Under the pieces are notes generated by a model. The model saw only the letters and a list, made by a program, of their open reading frames with translations. It was not told the origin of the DNA and made no database searches. Shown here piece after piece: positions 7,683-16,311 of a stretch of DNA of 40,921 nucleotides. Numbering within the stretch: position 1 is the first letter of the stretch; every line of letters starts with the position of its first letter. The stretch is from an uncultured Peptococcaceae bacterium (GTDB lineage Bacteria > Bacillota > Peptococcia > Peptococcales > Peptococcaceae). The translations under genes were made by a program, and so were the position numbers. The stretch is taken from assembly GCA_937976375.1 (NCBI GenBank), contig CALJRU010000005.1:1-40921 (forward strand), read 5' to 3'.

Positions 7683-9860
7683 TTATTTCAGCAAGCTCTT
7701 TTTATCCGGATAAGCGACACGTTTATGATACATGCTGTTAATCATGCGAATCATTTCATCGGTGATTTCATTAAGATCGCGATAGGTCAGGTTGCATTCG
7801 ATGAACTGTTTATCGTTCATCTTATCGTTGATGAGATTGCGAATGAAGCCTGCCACCTGGGCATGGTTAAGATGACTGATGCTTGAACGCACCGCCGCCT
7901 CAACAGTGTCCGCGATCATGAGAATGGCCGCTTCACGCGTCTGCGGGCGCTTGCCCATATAGCGGAAATCGTCTTCTTTTACATCCGGATCGAGTTTTTT
8001 TGCTTTGTAGTAAAAATAGCTGACCATGGTGTTGCCATGGTGCTGGCTGATGATGTCAATGATGGTCTGCGGCAGGCGCGCTTCTTTCGCGAGTGCCACG
8101 CCATCCTTGACGTGGGTGGTAATAATGAGATAAGACAAGTTTGGCGAAATCTTATCATGCGGGTTGAAATCCGTCATCTGATTTTCTGAGAAGAATTCCG
8201 GCCGTTTGATCTTGCCAATATCATGATAGTAAGCGGCAGTACGCACCAACTGTGCATCGGCGCCAATGCGCAAAGCCGCCGCTTCGGCAAGGTTCGCCAC
8301 CATCAGCGAGTGCTGATAGGTCCCCGTCGCTTTCTGCATGAGACTGCGCTGCAGTGGTGTATTTGGATCGCACAGCTCCATCAGTGTCAGCGACGTGGTC
8401 ACGTTGAAGGCGCTTTCAATATATGGCAGAAGGCCGATGGTCAGAACCAGCGTCAGGAATCCATTGCCGACACAGAAGAGCAGCAATGAAAGCAGTTCGC
8501 TCAACTCCAGCCCTGCAATCAAATAGTAAATCACCCCAACCAAGGCCATGGCAATGGTCGAATGGACCGCCGACATTGTTAAGTCAATGCGGCGATGCAG
8601 CACCTTGACCTGTCCCAGCGCTGTCAGCGACCCGGCAATGCCTGCAAAGGCCACATACACATCATTGGTATAGAGGGCAACCAACAGCCCCATAATCAAG
8701 GTCACAAAGATGGCCTCTTCGTTGTCCAAGAGAATCGCCAGCATGATGGCGACCGCCGGCAGAGGAATCAGGAAATTGACCAGTTCATCGGCCGACTGCA
8801 CAGGACCGATCTGTATGGCCGAAATGATCGGAAACAGGATCATGATGATGGAAATGGTCACAAGGATGATCGAGGCATTGCGCTGCCACTCCTCACGCGG
8901 CTTCTTTTTGGCGCGCCATTCGGAGAATTTTGAGACGGCAATGATCACCAATATGATCGCCAAAATCACACCAAGGGTGATCTTGTATGGCGAGCGGTCG
9001 TTGTTGTTGGACAGCGCCTGAATGGCAGCATAATCATCTTCACTGATGACATCGCCTTTGTTCACAATGACCTGGTCTTTTTGCACGGTCTTGACCACGG
9101 GGTCCACACTTTCCATCAATTCACGGCGTTTGGCTTCGCTGTCCTGTTGGTTGATCACACTGGTTGGATAAAATTCCGTATTTTTGAAAATGCTGCTGAC
9201 CAGCTTGCGGTCCAGCACACTGAATGCCTTGGAATTTTCGACTTCCTCTAAGAGATCTTCCTTGGCTTGTGGCAAATCGGCTTCTTTGACGCCTTTGCCC
9301 ATGACATTGGAGGAAATAGCCACAGCCTGCTGATGCAGCAGCTCCACATGATCGGCGGTGTATGCACTGAGGCTTTCCCATTCGCTGTCGCTGAACTCGG
9401 TGGATAAAAGTTCATTCAATTCATCGTGGCGCTTGGTATAGTTCGCATCTTTTGAGCCAGCTTCACGCGTTTCATCGTCAACGACAAGAATGTCCTGCAA
9501 TTTGTCAAAAATGCGATCAATAGACACCAGTGTAAGATTGTTGAACTGATCGAGATTGATCTCATAAATATCCTCAAAGTTCTCCAATAGTTCTTTCTGC
9601 TTTTCTTCCGTCGCAGCTTCATCTTCATAGATGACAGAACGGTCTGCCGTGATGGTGCGCGTCGCAATATCGCCCACCTTCCAGAAAAGCTGTGTGGACA
9701 CCATTCCCTGCATCATGACAATGGTCATGATAAGGAAACTGACGACGACAACCACCTTGTAAGAAAAGGTGCGTTGTTCCAAAAACCTGCTAAACGGTCT
9801 CCAGTGAGGCGTCTTCTTGCGATGTGGATGACGTGGTGTCTGATTTTTTTCTGAGCTCAT
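7683..9860 (-). CDS. pgpH: Cyclic-di-AMP phosphodiesterase PgpH / YqfF, 7TM-HD
   Basis: The protein has 725 residues. One membrane segment near residues 33-52 is followed by a long extracytoplasmic 7TMR-HDED domain (~60-300), then seven membrane segments (~300-500), then a cytoplasmic HD hydrolase domain. HD residues are visible in GTYQHSLMVANLAEAA and AAYYHDIGKIKRPEFF. Known homologues hydrolyse c-di-AMP to pApA and so tune potassium and osmolyte balance. The start at 9860 lies 71 bases inside phoH. It is kept because the first membrane segment begins only ~30 codons later and a GGGAG site precedes the ATG. Confidence 0.93.
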   Translation of the reverse strand: MSSEKNQTPRHPHRKKTPHWRPFSRFLEQRTFSYKVVVVVSFLIMTIVMMQGMVSTQLFWKVGDIATRTITADRSVIYEDEAATEEKQKELLENFEDIYEINLDQFNNLTLVSIDRIFDKLQDILVVDDETREAGSKDANYTKRHDELNELLSTEFSDSEWESLSAYTADHVELLHQQAVAISSNVMGKGVKEADLPQAKEDLLEEVENSKAFSVLDRKLVSSIFKNTEFYPTSVINQQDSEAKRRELMESVDPVVKTVQKDQVIVNKGDVISEDDYAAIQALSNNNDRSPYKITLGVILAIILVIIAVSKFSEWRAKKKPREEWQRNASIILVTISIIMILFPIISAIQIGPVQSADELVNFLIPLPAVAIMLAILLDNEEAIFVTLIMGLLVALYTNDVYVAFAGIAGSLTALGQVKVLHRRIDLTMSAVHSTIAMALVGVIYYLIAGLELSELLSLLLFCVGNGFLTLVLTIGLLPYIESAFNVTTSLTLMELCDPNTPLQRSLMQKATGTYQHSLMVANLAEAAALRIGADAQLVRTAAYYHDIGKIKRPEFFSENQMTDFNPHDKISPNLSYLIITTHVKDGVALAKEARLPQTIIDIISQHHGNTMVSYFYYKAKKLDPDVKEDDFRYMGKRPQTREAAILMIADTVEAAVRSSISHLNHAQVAGFIRNLINDKMNDKQFIECNLTYRDLNEITDEMIRMINSMYHKRVAYPDKKSLLK

Positions 9861-10824
9861 GGTGACTCATCTCCCTCGCCTGATAGCGGTCGTAGGCCCG
9901 AATGATCTTGGCAACGACCGGATGCCGCACGACATCCTCCGCTTTCAGGGTGTAAAAACCGATTTCTTCGATATTCTGCAATATCCGGTAGGCCTGGCGC
10001 AGACCGGACTGATTGGCGTTGGGCAGGTCAATCTGAGTAAGGTCGCCTGTCACCACCGCCTTGGACCCAAAACCGATGCGAGTGAGGAACATCTTCATCT
10101 GCTCCGGCGTGGTGTTCTGCGCTTCATCCAAAATGATGAAGGCATCGTCCAGAGTGCGTCCGCGCATGTAGGCAAGGGGGGCAATCTCAATGATGCCCTT
10201 TTCCAAATGTCGCTGTGCCGTTTCCTGGCCCAGCGTGTCATAAAGACCGTCGTACAGCGGTCTCAAGTAAGGATCTATTTTTTCCTGCAGATCGCCTGGC
10301 AAAAAGCCCAGTTTCTCCCCAGCTTCTACTGCTGGGCGGGTAAGAACAATGCGTTCCACCTCGCGGCGTTTCAATGCCAGCACGGCCATCACCACCGCCA
10401 AATAGGTCTTACCAGTGCCGGCAGGCCCAATGCCAAAGGTAATGGTCTTTTTGCGAATCATCGCCAGATAGTCTTTTTGGCCCTTCGTCTTTGGGCGAAT
10501 CTGTTTGCCATGAGAGGTGATCATGAGGACTTCGTTAAGCCCTTCCACCTCGGCATTGGCCATCTGACGTGCAGCATTTGTGAGCGCATAGTGGATGTCG
10601 TTTTCCTCCAGCTCCCGTTCCCGCGCCAGGGTAATCAAATGCTCAAACAGCGTCCTGCCGGCATTGACGCTCTCCTCCGTACCAATGAGTGTCAGCACGT
10701 TCCCACGCGCTACGACATTGCATAACAGATTCGAGGTGATCAGACGCAGCCAGTGGTCTGCCGGGCCAAAGATGCGCGGCGCAACCATATCTTCCAGGAC
10801 GATACGTTCTTTGTAATCGCTCAA
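9790..10824 (-). CDS. phoH: PhoH-family ATPase
   Basis: The protein has 344 residues. A short N-terminal KH-like part (~1-110) precedes the PhoH ATPase domain. The Walker A motif GPAGTGKT lies near 138-145 and Walker B is FIILDEAQNTT near 230. PhoH proteins are predicted ATP-dependent RNA-acting enzymes; the family is often linked to YbeY and RNA turnover. The start codon is TTG, read from AGGAG about ten bases upstream. It is the first gene of the operon, with a strong promoter at 10873-10901, and its 3' end overlaps pgpH by 71 bases. Confidence 0.93.
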   Translation of the reverse strand: MSDYKERIVLEDMVAPRIFGPADHWLRLITSNLLCNVVARGNVLTLIGTEESVNAGRTLFEHLITLARERELEENDIHYALTNAARQMANAEVEGLNEVLMITSHGKQIRPKTKGQKDYLAMIRKKTITFGIGPAGTGKTYLAVVMAVLALKRREVERIVLTRPAVEAGEKLGFLPGDLQEKIDPYLRPLYDGLYDTLGQETAQRHLEKGIIEIAPLAYMRGRTLDDAFIILDEAQNTTPEQMKMFLTRIGFGSKAVVTGDLTQIDLPNANQSGLRQAYRILQNIEEIGFYTLKAEDVVRHPVVAKIIRAYDRYQAREMSHHELRKKSDTTSSTSQEDASLETV

Positions 10825-10872
10825 ATTATCTGTGCTCCTTTTACATGTCGATTGGCATACATGCTCTATCCT

Positions 10873-10901
10873 ATTATACTCTATTCACATCGGTTCGACA
10901 A
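10873..10901 (-). promoter_or_regulatory. Sigma-A-type promoter of the phoH operon
   Basis: On the minus strand, TTGTCG (10896-10901) and a perfect TATAAT (10873-10878) are separated by 17 bases. Transcription should start near 10866, giving a leader of about 40 bases before the phoH TTG start. The promoter is back-to-back with the divergent one at 10928-10956. Confidence 0.7.
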
Positions 10902-10927
10902 TCTCGAATATCAGCAAGGGAACGGCC

Positions 10928-10956
10928 TTGCAATCGGGATTTTTAAAGTGTATCAT
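10928..10956 (+). promoter_or_regulatory. Sigma-A-type promoter of the membrane protein gene
   Basis: TTGCAA (10928-10933) and TATCAT (10951-10956) are separated by 17 bases. Transcription should start about 29 bases before the ATG at 10992. Confidence 0.6.
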
Positions 10957-10991
10957 TAGTTTAATAATTCATTCTTTTACAAGGAGGAGCC

Positions 10992-11861
10992 ATGCTACGT
11001 CTTATCAAAAATCTCAATCACAACATCCATGAAAACATTCGCAGCAATCGGCGCGTGTTCATCTTGTATTCCGTACTGCGTGTGCTTGTGATCATTGCCA
11101 TGGTGCGCGCTATTTTCAATGCCAACTACAATGGCGCCTTCATCTGTCTGCTTTCTCTAGCACTGTTTCTTGTGCCATCGTTGATGGAAAACGGCTTTAA
11201 CATCAACATTCCACCGCTCTTAGAAGGCATCATCTATCTGTTCATATTTTCTGCAGAAATTCTCGGCGAGCTCAATCATTTTTACGCCGCCATCCCTTAC
11301 TGGGATACGATCCTGCATACACTGAATGGTTTCTTAGCAGCTGCAGTTGGTTTTTCAATGATTGATCTCTTGAATCGCAACAGCCGTCATTTGACACTGT
11401 CGCCCTTCTATCTGTGTTTAATGGCTTTCTGTTTCTCCATGACCATCGGCGTCCTGTGGGAATTTCTCGAATTCAGTGCTGATGCGCTGCTGCACACCGA
11501 CATGCAGAAAGACTCCGTGATCACAGCCATTCAATCGGTGTACTTTGACCCGAGCGGCAGTCAGGAAGTCATCCATATTCCGAACATCACGGAAACACAG
11601 ATCTTCACCGCCAACGGCGATGTCTACACTGTGCCAGGCTACCTGGACGTTGGGCTGCGCGACACCATGGGCGACCTGTTCGTCAACTTCCTTGGCGCGC
11701 TGACCTTCAGCATCCTCGGCTATTTCGGATTGGTACACCGTGATCGTCATAAAAAGAACCTTGTCTTCAATTTAGTGCCAACCCGTGACCGCGACAGCGA
11801 CAACGACGACAATTATTCTTTTTCCAGCGGCGGTTTTACCTCCGACGACGATGACAATTAA
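10992..11861 (+). CDS. Polytopic membrane protein of unknown function (YjdF/DUF2238-like)
   Basis: The protein has 289 residues, with about six or seven hydrophobic segments near residues 20-38, 42-58, 68-86, 110-125, 135-155 and 220-235. The loop-to-helix stretch IPYWDTILHTLNGFLAA and the later GVLWEFLEFSADAL resemble the YjdF/DUF2238 membrane family; this is recognition by pattern only. The hydrophilic part (~165-215) is followed by a last membrane helix and a very acidic C-terminal tail rich in Asp and Ser. An AAGGAGG site precedes the ATG. The gene has its own promoter and terminator, so it is a single-gene unit. No function can be assigned. Confidence 0.75.
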   Translation: MLRLIKNLNHNIHENIRSNRRVFILYSVLRVLVIIAMVRAIFNANYNGAFICLLSLALFLVPSLMENGFNINIPPLLEGIIYLFIFSAEILGELNHFYAAIPYWDTILHTLNGFLAAAVGFSMIDLLNRNSRHLTLSPFYLCLMAFCFSMTIGVLWEFLEFSADALLHTDMQKDSVITAIQSVYFDPSGSQEVIHIPNITETQIFTANGDVYTVPGYLDVGLRDTMGDLFVNFLGALTFSILGYFGLVHRDRHKKNLVFNLVPTRDRDSDNDDNYSFSSGGFTSDDDDN

Positions 11862-11867
11862 ACACCC

Positions 11868-11900
11868 AAAAACGCATCGGCTACGACCGATGCGTTTTTT
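11868..11900 (+). terminator. Intrinsic terminator after the membrane protein gene
   Basis: AAAAACGCATCGG pairs with CCGATGCGTTTTT around a six-base loop and ends in a run of T. It sits seven bases after the TAA stop. Confidence 0.9.
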
Positions 11901-11925
11901 GCTTCTATAGAAAACCACCGGCATC

Positions 11926-11958
11926 AAAAAAGACCGTCTCTGTATCACAGAAACGGTC
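11926..11958 (-). terminator. Intrinsic terminator of the formate/nitrite channel gene
   Basis: On the minus strand GACCGTTTCTGT pairs with ACAGAGACGGTC (one G-T pair) around a three-base loop, followed by TTTTTT. It lies 51 bases after the stop codon at 12010. Confidence 0.85.
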
Positions 11959-12009
11959 CAAAGGAGAGGACTATATCATCAGCCTTTGCCGCTCGGCGGC
12001 ATGTCTGTG

Positions 12010-12852
12010 TTATTTTGTTTTTTTCAGTGCCAGATAATAGAAACCTGCAAGCATAATGCTGCCGCCAACAACGTTGCCCAACGTGACTGGCAAAAGATTA
12101 TCAATAAGAATGCTGGTCCAGTTCAGACTGTCCATCTGTGCAGCAGTGATGCCGAAAAGGTCTGTGGCGGCCTGCGCGTAATCGGCGTTGCCTTTGGCGA
12201 AAAATCCTAATGGCAGGTAAAACATGTTGGCCACGCTATGCTCGAAGCCGCAGCTGACGAAGACCCAGATCGGGAAGAAAATACCAGCAACTTTGCCGAC
12301 GGTGTCTTTGGCTGTCGCTGCCAAAAAGACGGCCAGGCAGACCAGGAAGTTACACCAAATACCACTCAAGAAGGCTGGGCCAAATCCAAGTCCAACTTTA
12401 CCAACTGCCGTTTTAATAGCGTAAGCGCCCATGCGCGCACCAGACAAATCCAGCTGCCCCATGGCATATACCGTCGCTGCCAAAAGCACTGCACCGATGG
12501 CATTGGCAATGGCAACATAAACGAGGTTTTTCACCACGCCCCCGAAGCCGATTTTTCCTGTTGGAATCCCCAGCACATTGAGGCAGCTTCCGGTAAGAAG
12601 CTCTGAGCCAGTGAGCACGATCGAAATCAGCCCCACAGGGAAGATCGCACCGCTGACCACGCGTGCCACACTCATATTATCAATGGCGTGACCGGCAATC
12701 AATGCCGCATTGGCCCCAAATGAAATCATCAATCCTGCCATAATGCCCAAAAGCAGCGTTTTCATAAAAGGATAGGTTACCTTATTGATGCTGTTCTGGG
12801 TGAGAATGTCTACCACCTCTACTGGTGTATTGTATCCTTGACTCACACTCAT
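12010..12852 (-). CDS. Formate/nitrite transporter family channel (FocA/NirC-type)
   Basis: The protein has 280 residues with six membrane segments. It shows the family's pattern of glycine-rich half helices (SFGANAALIAGH, and GSCLNVLGIPTGK near 105-118) and the signature NFLVCLAVFLAATAKDTVGK in the fourth or fifth helix. The family forms pentameric channels for small monovalent anions (formate, nitrite or hydrosulfide). Substrate cannot be chosen from sequence here, because no pyruvate formate-lyase, nitrite or sulfite reductase gene is adjacent. The ATG has an AAGGGG site. It is a single-gene unit with its own terminator. Confidence 0.92.
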   Translation of the reverse strand: MSVSQGYNTPVEVVDILTQNSINKVTYPFMKTLLLGIMAGLMISFGANAALIAGHAIDNMSVARVVSGAIFPVGLISIVLTGSELLTGSCLNVLGIPTGKIGFGGVVKNLVYVAIANAIGAVLLAATVYAMGQLDLSGARMGAYAIKTAVGKVGLGFGPAFLSGIWCNFLVCLAVFLAATAKDTVGKVAGIFFPIWVFVSCGFEHSVANMFYLPLGFFAKGNADYAQAATDLFGITAAQMDSLNWTSILIDNLLPVTLGNVVGGSIMLAGFYYLALKKTK

Positions 12853-12892
12853 CGCCCCTTTTTTAAGATTCTGACTATTCCGTCTGTAATTT

Positions 12893-12921
12893 ATTATAAT
12901 GAAAAGCGGACACGGTTTCCA
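12893..12921 (-). promoter_or_regulatory. Possible promoter of the formate/nitrite channel gene
   Basis: A perfect TATAAT lies on the minus strand at 12893-12898. The hexamer 17 bases upstream is TGGAAA (12916-12921), a weak -35. An activator may help; none is visible. Confidence 0.4.
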
Positions 12922-13006
12922 TATTAAGAAGCATTAAATTGTCCGTGCACCATTAAAACTATTTATAATGATATTCATTTCTCTCCATAATACTTTCCAT
13001 ATGCGC

Positions 13007-13012
13007 TATAAT
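13007..13012 (+). promoter_or_regulatory. -10 element of the hydrolase gene
   Basis: A perfect TATAAT lies 36 bases before the ATG at 13048. No good -35 was found at 16-18 bases. Its position argues that a TTG codon overlapping it (13012) is not the translation start. Confidence 0.45.
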
Positions 13013-13047
13013 TGAATCATTCCATTACACAGAAAGGTCTTGATTCC

Positions 13048-13977
13048 ATGCCAACCTTCCCTTCTGCGGATCGCCGTACTGCGATCCATTATCATGCTTG
13101 GCTGCCGGACAGCGAGCCACGGGCTGTGCTCGTGCTTTTTCACGGCATGCTTGAATACAGCGGGCGCTACGCACCATTTGCTGAGGCCTTGAACGCGCAG
13201 GGCATTGCCGTCTATGCACAGGACCACCTTGGCCATGGTGAAAGCGTGCATCCGGCCAGCCTGCATGGTCACTTCGCCGATACTGCTGGCAATCGCTATG
13301 TGATCAGCGACTGTCTGCGCATGTTAGCCATTGCCCACGCCGCACACCCTAATGCACTGCTTTTCCTGATGGGCCACAGCATGGGCTCCTTCTTGGTGCG
13401 CCAGCTGCGCCATCAATTCAGCTTGCCAGCACTCTCTGGTGTGATTCTCATGGGCAGTGGCAAGCAGCCGCGCCTAGCAGTGAAATTTGCCCAAGCCTTT
13501 ACGGGCATGATCGCCAGATTTTCCGGCGCCACCCGCAAAAGCCCCCTGCTTTTCAGGCTCATTCTTGGCGGCAACAATCGCCGCTGCCATCCCCGCCGCA
13601 ACAGCTACGACTGGCTCAGCCGCGATCCGGCACGCACCGATGCCTTTGCCGCCGACGCCCGCAACTGTGACAACTTCACTGCCCAGGCGTATAACGACAT
13701 GCTCAGCGGTATGTTGACCAACTACGACACACGGCGCACCGCCGCCATTGACACCAGCGTGCCGCTGCTCATTCTTTCCGGCGATGCTGACCCGATCGGT
13801 GAATATGGGAAAGGCGTGATCCGCCTTCGTGATGATTTCCTCGATCTTGGCTGTGATGACGTGCGCGTCATCCTCTACCCAGGTGCACGCCATGAATTGC
13901 TCAATGAAACGAACCGCGATCAGGTGATCAGAGACATTCTCGATTGGCTGAACGCCTTGCTTGAATCCACTCATTAA
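13048..13977 (+). CDS. Alpha/beta hydrolase, monoacylglycerol lipase / lysophospholipase-like
   Basis: The protein has 309 residues. It matches the Hydrolase_4 (serine aminopeptidase S33-like) group: oxyanion-region HGMLEYSGRY near residue 32, DHLGHGES near 59, and nucleophile elbow GHSMGS with Ser111. The likely triad is completed by Asp in LSGDADPIG and His in GARHELLNE near the C-terminus. Such enzymes usually release fatty acids from monoglycerides or lysophospholipids; the real substrate is unknown. No signal peptide is visible, so it should be cytoplasmic. The ATG at 13048 has an AAAGG site and follows a TATAAT at the right distance. A TTG-initiated longer form from 13012 is unlikely. 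Confidence 0.87.
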   Translation: MPTFPSADRRTAIHYHAWLPDSEPRAVLVLFHGMLEYSGRYAPFAEALNAQGIAVYAQDHLGHGESVHPASLHGHFADTAGNRYVISDCLRMLAIAHAAHPNALLFLMGHSMGSFLVRQLRHQFSLPALSGVILMGSGKQPRLAVKFAQAFTGMIARFSGATRKSPLLFRLILGGNNRRCHPRRNSYDWLSRDPARTDAFAADARNCDNFTAQAYNDMLSGMLTNYDTRRTAAIDTSVPLLILSGDADPIGEYGKGVIRLRDDFLDLGCDDVRVILYPGARHELLNETNRDQVIRDILDWLNALLESTH

Positions 13978-13982
13978 GCAGC

Positions 13983-14056
13983 AAAACCATGCGTTTTGTA
14001 CTGCGCCCAATCATTATTGGGCGCATGTCACAATTCCACGCATGGTTTTATTTTTT
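13983..14056. terminator. Nested double hairpin between convergent genes
   Basis: An outer pair AAAACCATGCG (13983-13993) and CGCATGGTTTT (14039-14049) encloses a perfect inner hairpin, TGCGCCCAAT (14002-14011) with ATTGGGCGCA (14016-14025). A T-run follows at 14051-14056, so the plus strand has a good terminator for the hydrolase gene. It probably also ends ung transcription from the other side. Confidence 0.75.
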
Positions 14057-14060
14057 ATGC

Positions 14061-14732
14061 TCAAAGTTTGCACCAGTCGATGGGCTCTAACCCATCCTGA
14101 ATGAGATAGGCATTGGCACGCGAGAATGGACGGCTGCCAAAAAAACCGCGGCTGGCTGACAATGGACTTGGATGCGGACTCTTGATGATATGGTGACGGC
14201 TTGTATCGATGAGCGGCATCTTACTTTGTGCGTGTGCCCCCCAGAGAATGAACACCAGCGGTGTCTGACGTTCGCTCAAGCGCTGAATGATGGCGTCGGT
14301 CAATGTTTCCCAGCCATGACCAGCATGGCTTTTCGGACGTCCCTGAGCAACGGTGAGTGTGGTGTTCAAAAGCAGCACCCCTTGCTCCGCCCAGCCCAGC
14401 AGACAGCCATGGTTTGGACGTGCACAGCCCACATCCGCTTCCATCTCTTTAAAAATATTGATCAGCGATGGCGGCGGCTGCACGCCAGGCCGCACCGAAA
14501 AACTCAGGCCATGCGCCTGTCCTGGTCCATGATAGGGGTCCTGTCCCAAGATAACCACCTTGGTATCCGCATAGCTCGTTACGCGCAGCGCGTTGTAGAT
14601 GTCTTCCATCGGCGGGAAAACACGCTCGGTGCGATATGCCTGTTTGAGAAATTCCCGCAGTTCTTTATAGTAGGGCTTGGCAAACTCATCATCCAAAACT
14701 TCTGCCCAGTCGTTCTGCAAAAAATGAACCAT
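14061..14732 (-). CDS. ung: Uracil-DNA glycosylase, family 1
   Basis: The protein has 223 residues, normal for the family. The catalytic water-activating motif GQDPYHG lies near residues 63-69 (Asp65). FSVRPGVQPPPSL follows, and the DNA-intercalation loop HPSPLSASRGFFG with the catalytic histidine lies near 186. The enzyme removes uracil from DNA and starts base-excision repair. The GAAGGA ribosome binding site is only two bases from the ATG, which is close; no better downstream start exists. It lies between the hydrolase and the end of the nuo operon and appears to be a single gene. Confidence 0.96.
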   Translation of the reverse strand: MVHFLQNDWAEVLDDEFAKPYYKELREFLKQAYRTERVFPPMEDIYNALRVTSYADTKVVILGQDPYHGPGQAHGLSFSVRPGVQPPPSLINIFKEMEADVGCARPNHGCLLGWAEQGVLLLNTTLTVAQGRPKSHAGHGWETLTDAIIQRLSERQTPLVFILWGAHAQSKMPLIDTSRHHIIKSPHPSPLSASRGFFGSRPFSRANAYLIQDGLEPIDWCKL

Positions 14733-14807
14733 GTTCCTTCACATCCTTTGTGTTCTATTGTGCCACGAAAGCCTTCGCTTGTCATCCCGCATTTGTGTGA
14801 TCTTTCC

Positions 14808-14843
14808 ATAAAAAACACGCCTGTCGTACGTGACAGGCGTGTT
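14808..14843 (-). terminator. Intrinsic terminator of the nuo operon
   Basis: On the minus strand AACACGCCTGTC pairs perfectly with GACAGGCGTGTT around a six-base loop and runs into T residues. It lies 28 bases after the nuoN stop. Confidence 0.9.
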
Positions 14844-14871
14844 GAAATGACAACGGATGTTGACACTGTGA

Positions 14872-16311
14872 TCAGAACAGCAGCATCGTGCTTAATGCAT
14901 TGGCCCCTGCTTCGATCATTGGGTCGAAGAACAGACCCATTGCAATGCTCATGACCATGCAGATGATGAGCGCAATCTTCATGCCAATTGGCGTCTTGAT
15001 CTTCGTCATATCCGCATCTTCTGGCACTGGTGCGAAATAGCATTCACGCACGAGACGCAGATAGTAGTAAACGGATACCATGCTGAACAAGAGGGCAATG
15101 ATCGAGAAGATCAGATAGCCGCTCTGGATGGTAGATGTGAAGATGATGAACTTCCCAATAAACCCACCAGTAGGAGGCAGACCACCGAGGGAGATCATGA
15201 AGATGAACAGCCCTGCAGCAAGAAGCGGCGAACGTTTGCTCATGCCAACATATTTCTTCATGTCTGTGGTGCCTGCAGCAATTTCAACATTGGATGCAGC
15301 AATGAAGGCGCCAATGTTGGCGAATGCGTAAGCAGCTACATAGAAGCAGATGGCCACAATGCCAAGGGTGTTGGCCGCTGCCACTGCGAGCAGCAGATAA
15401 CCAACCTGCGCAATGGAAGAGTATGCAAGCATACGTTTTACATCACGCTGTGGGATGGCAACGAGGTTCCCGAAGATGATGGAGAGCATTGCCAAAGCAA
15501 TGACCACATACAGCCAGGAATCTGCAAAGTAGGTGAAATAGTTGAACAGTAGGCGGCAAAGAACGCCAAGTGTTGCAACCTTTGCACCAACAGCAAGGAA
15601 GCCGGCCACAGGTGTTGGCGCGCCCTGATAAATATCAGGTGCCCACATGTGGAATGGCACGGCACTGAGCTTGTAAGCAAAGCCAGCCAGGAAGAACAGC
15701 ACGCCGACAACCATGAATGCGGTGTGTGAGAAAGCGTAGATGTTCATTGCCATTTCCAGGAACACCGTGGTGCCCATGAAACCATAGATCAAAGAGATAC
15801 CATAGAGCATAACAGCCGAGCTGAGTGCCGACAGCACCAGGTACTTGATCCCTGCTTCAGTGGAAAGAGCATTGTGGCGAGCGATACCAATAAGCACGAT
15901 GAAACTCATGGTCATCAGTTCGAGGCCAACATACAGAGTGATCAGGTCGCCAGCAGCGGTGAACACCATCATCCCAAGCGTTGCAAAAACAAGCAGGATG
16001 TAGTATTCCGCTTCGCGGAGGCCTTTTTTCTTCACATAGTCGCAAGAGCAGAGCGATACGAGCACTGCGCAGACGAGAATCAATTCTTTGAAAAACAGAC
16101 TGTAACTATCGGTATAGTACATGCCATTGAATACGATGCCAACTTCCGGCGGATAGATCACACCGACCACGCCAATAATCACGAGGCCGAGAACAGTGAT
16201 CCAGCCATATGGAAGGGCTGCCCCTTTTTTCGCAATGAGCTTAGCCAAAAGAAGGATCAAACCAAGGACGAATACCAACAATTCCATTGTAATCGCTTGA
16301 AAAGTCAGCAT
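14872..16311 (-). CDS. nuoN: NADH-quinone oxidoreductase subunit N
   Basis: The protein has 479 residues with about 14 membrane helices. It is one of the three antiporter-like pump subunits of complex I. The discontinuous-helix region is visible around GFAYKLSAVPFHMWAPDIYQ, with the conserved Lys and the HMWAPD stretch, and a further conserved stretch near DVKRMLAYSSIAQVGY. It is the last gene of the operon, followed by a terminator. Its ATG overlaps the nuoM stop by one base (TAATG). Confidence 0.95.
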   Translation of the reverse strand: MLTFQAITMELLVFVLGLILLLAKLIAKKGAALPYGWITVLGLVIIGVVGVIYPPEVGIVFNGMYYTDSYSLFFKELILVCAVLVSLCSCDYVKKKGLREAEYYILLVFATLGMMVFTAAGDLITLYVGLELMTMSFIVLIGIARHNALSTEAGIKYLVLSALSSAVMLYGISLIYGFMGTTVFLEMAMNIYAFSHTAFMVVGVLFFLAGFAYKLSAVPFHMWAPDIYQGAPTPVAGFLAVGAKVATLGVLCRLLFNYFTYFADSWLYVVIALAMLSIIFGNLVAIPQRDVKRMLAYSSIAQVGYLLLAVAAANTLGIVAICFYVAAYAFANIGAFIAASNVEIAAGTTDMKKYVGMSKRSPLLAAGLFIFMISLGGLPPTGGFIGKFIIFTSTIQSGYLIFSIIALLFSMVSVYYYLRLVRECYFAPVPEDADMTKIKTPIGMKIALIICMVMSIAMGLFFDPMIEAGANALSTMLLF

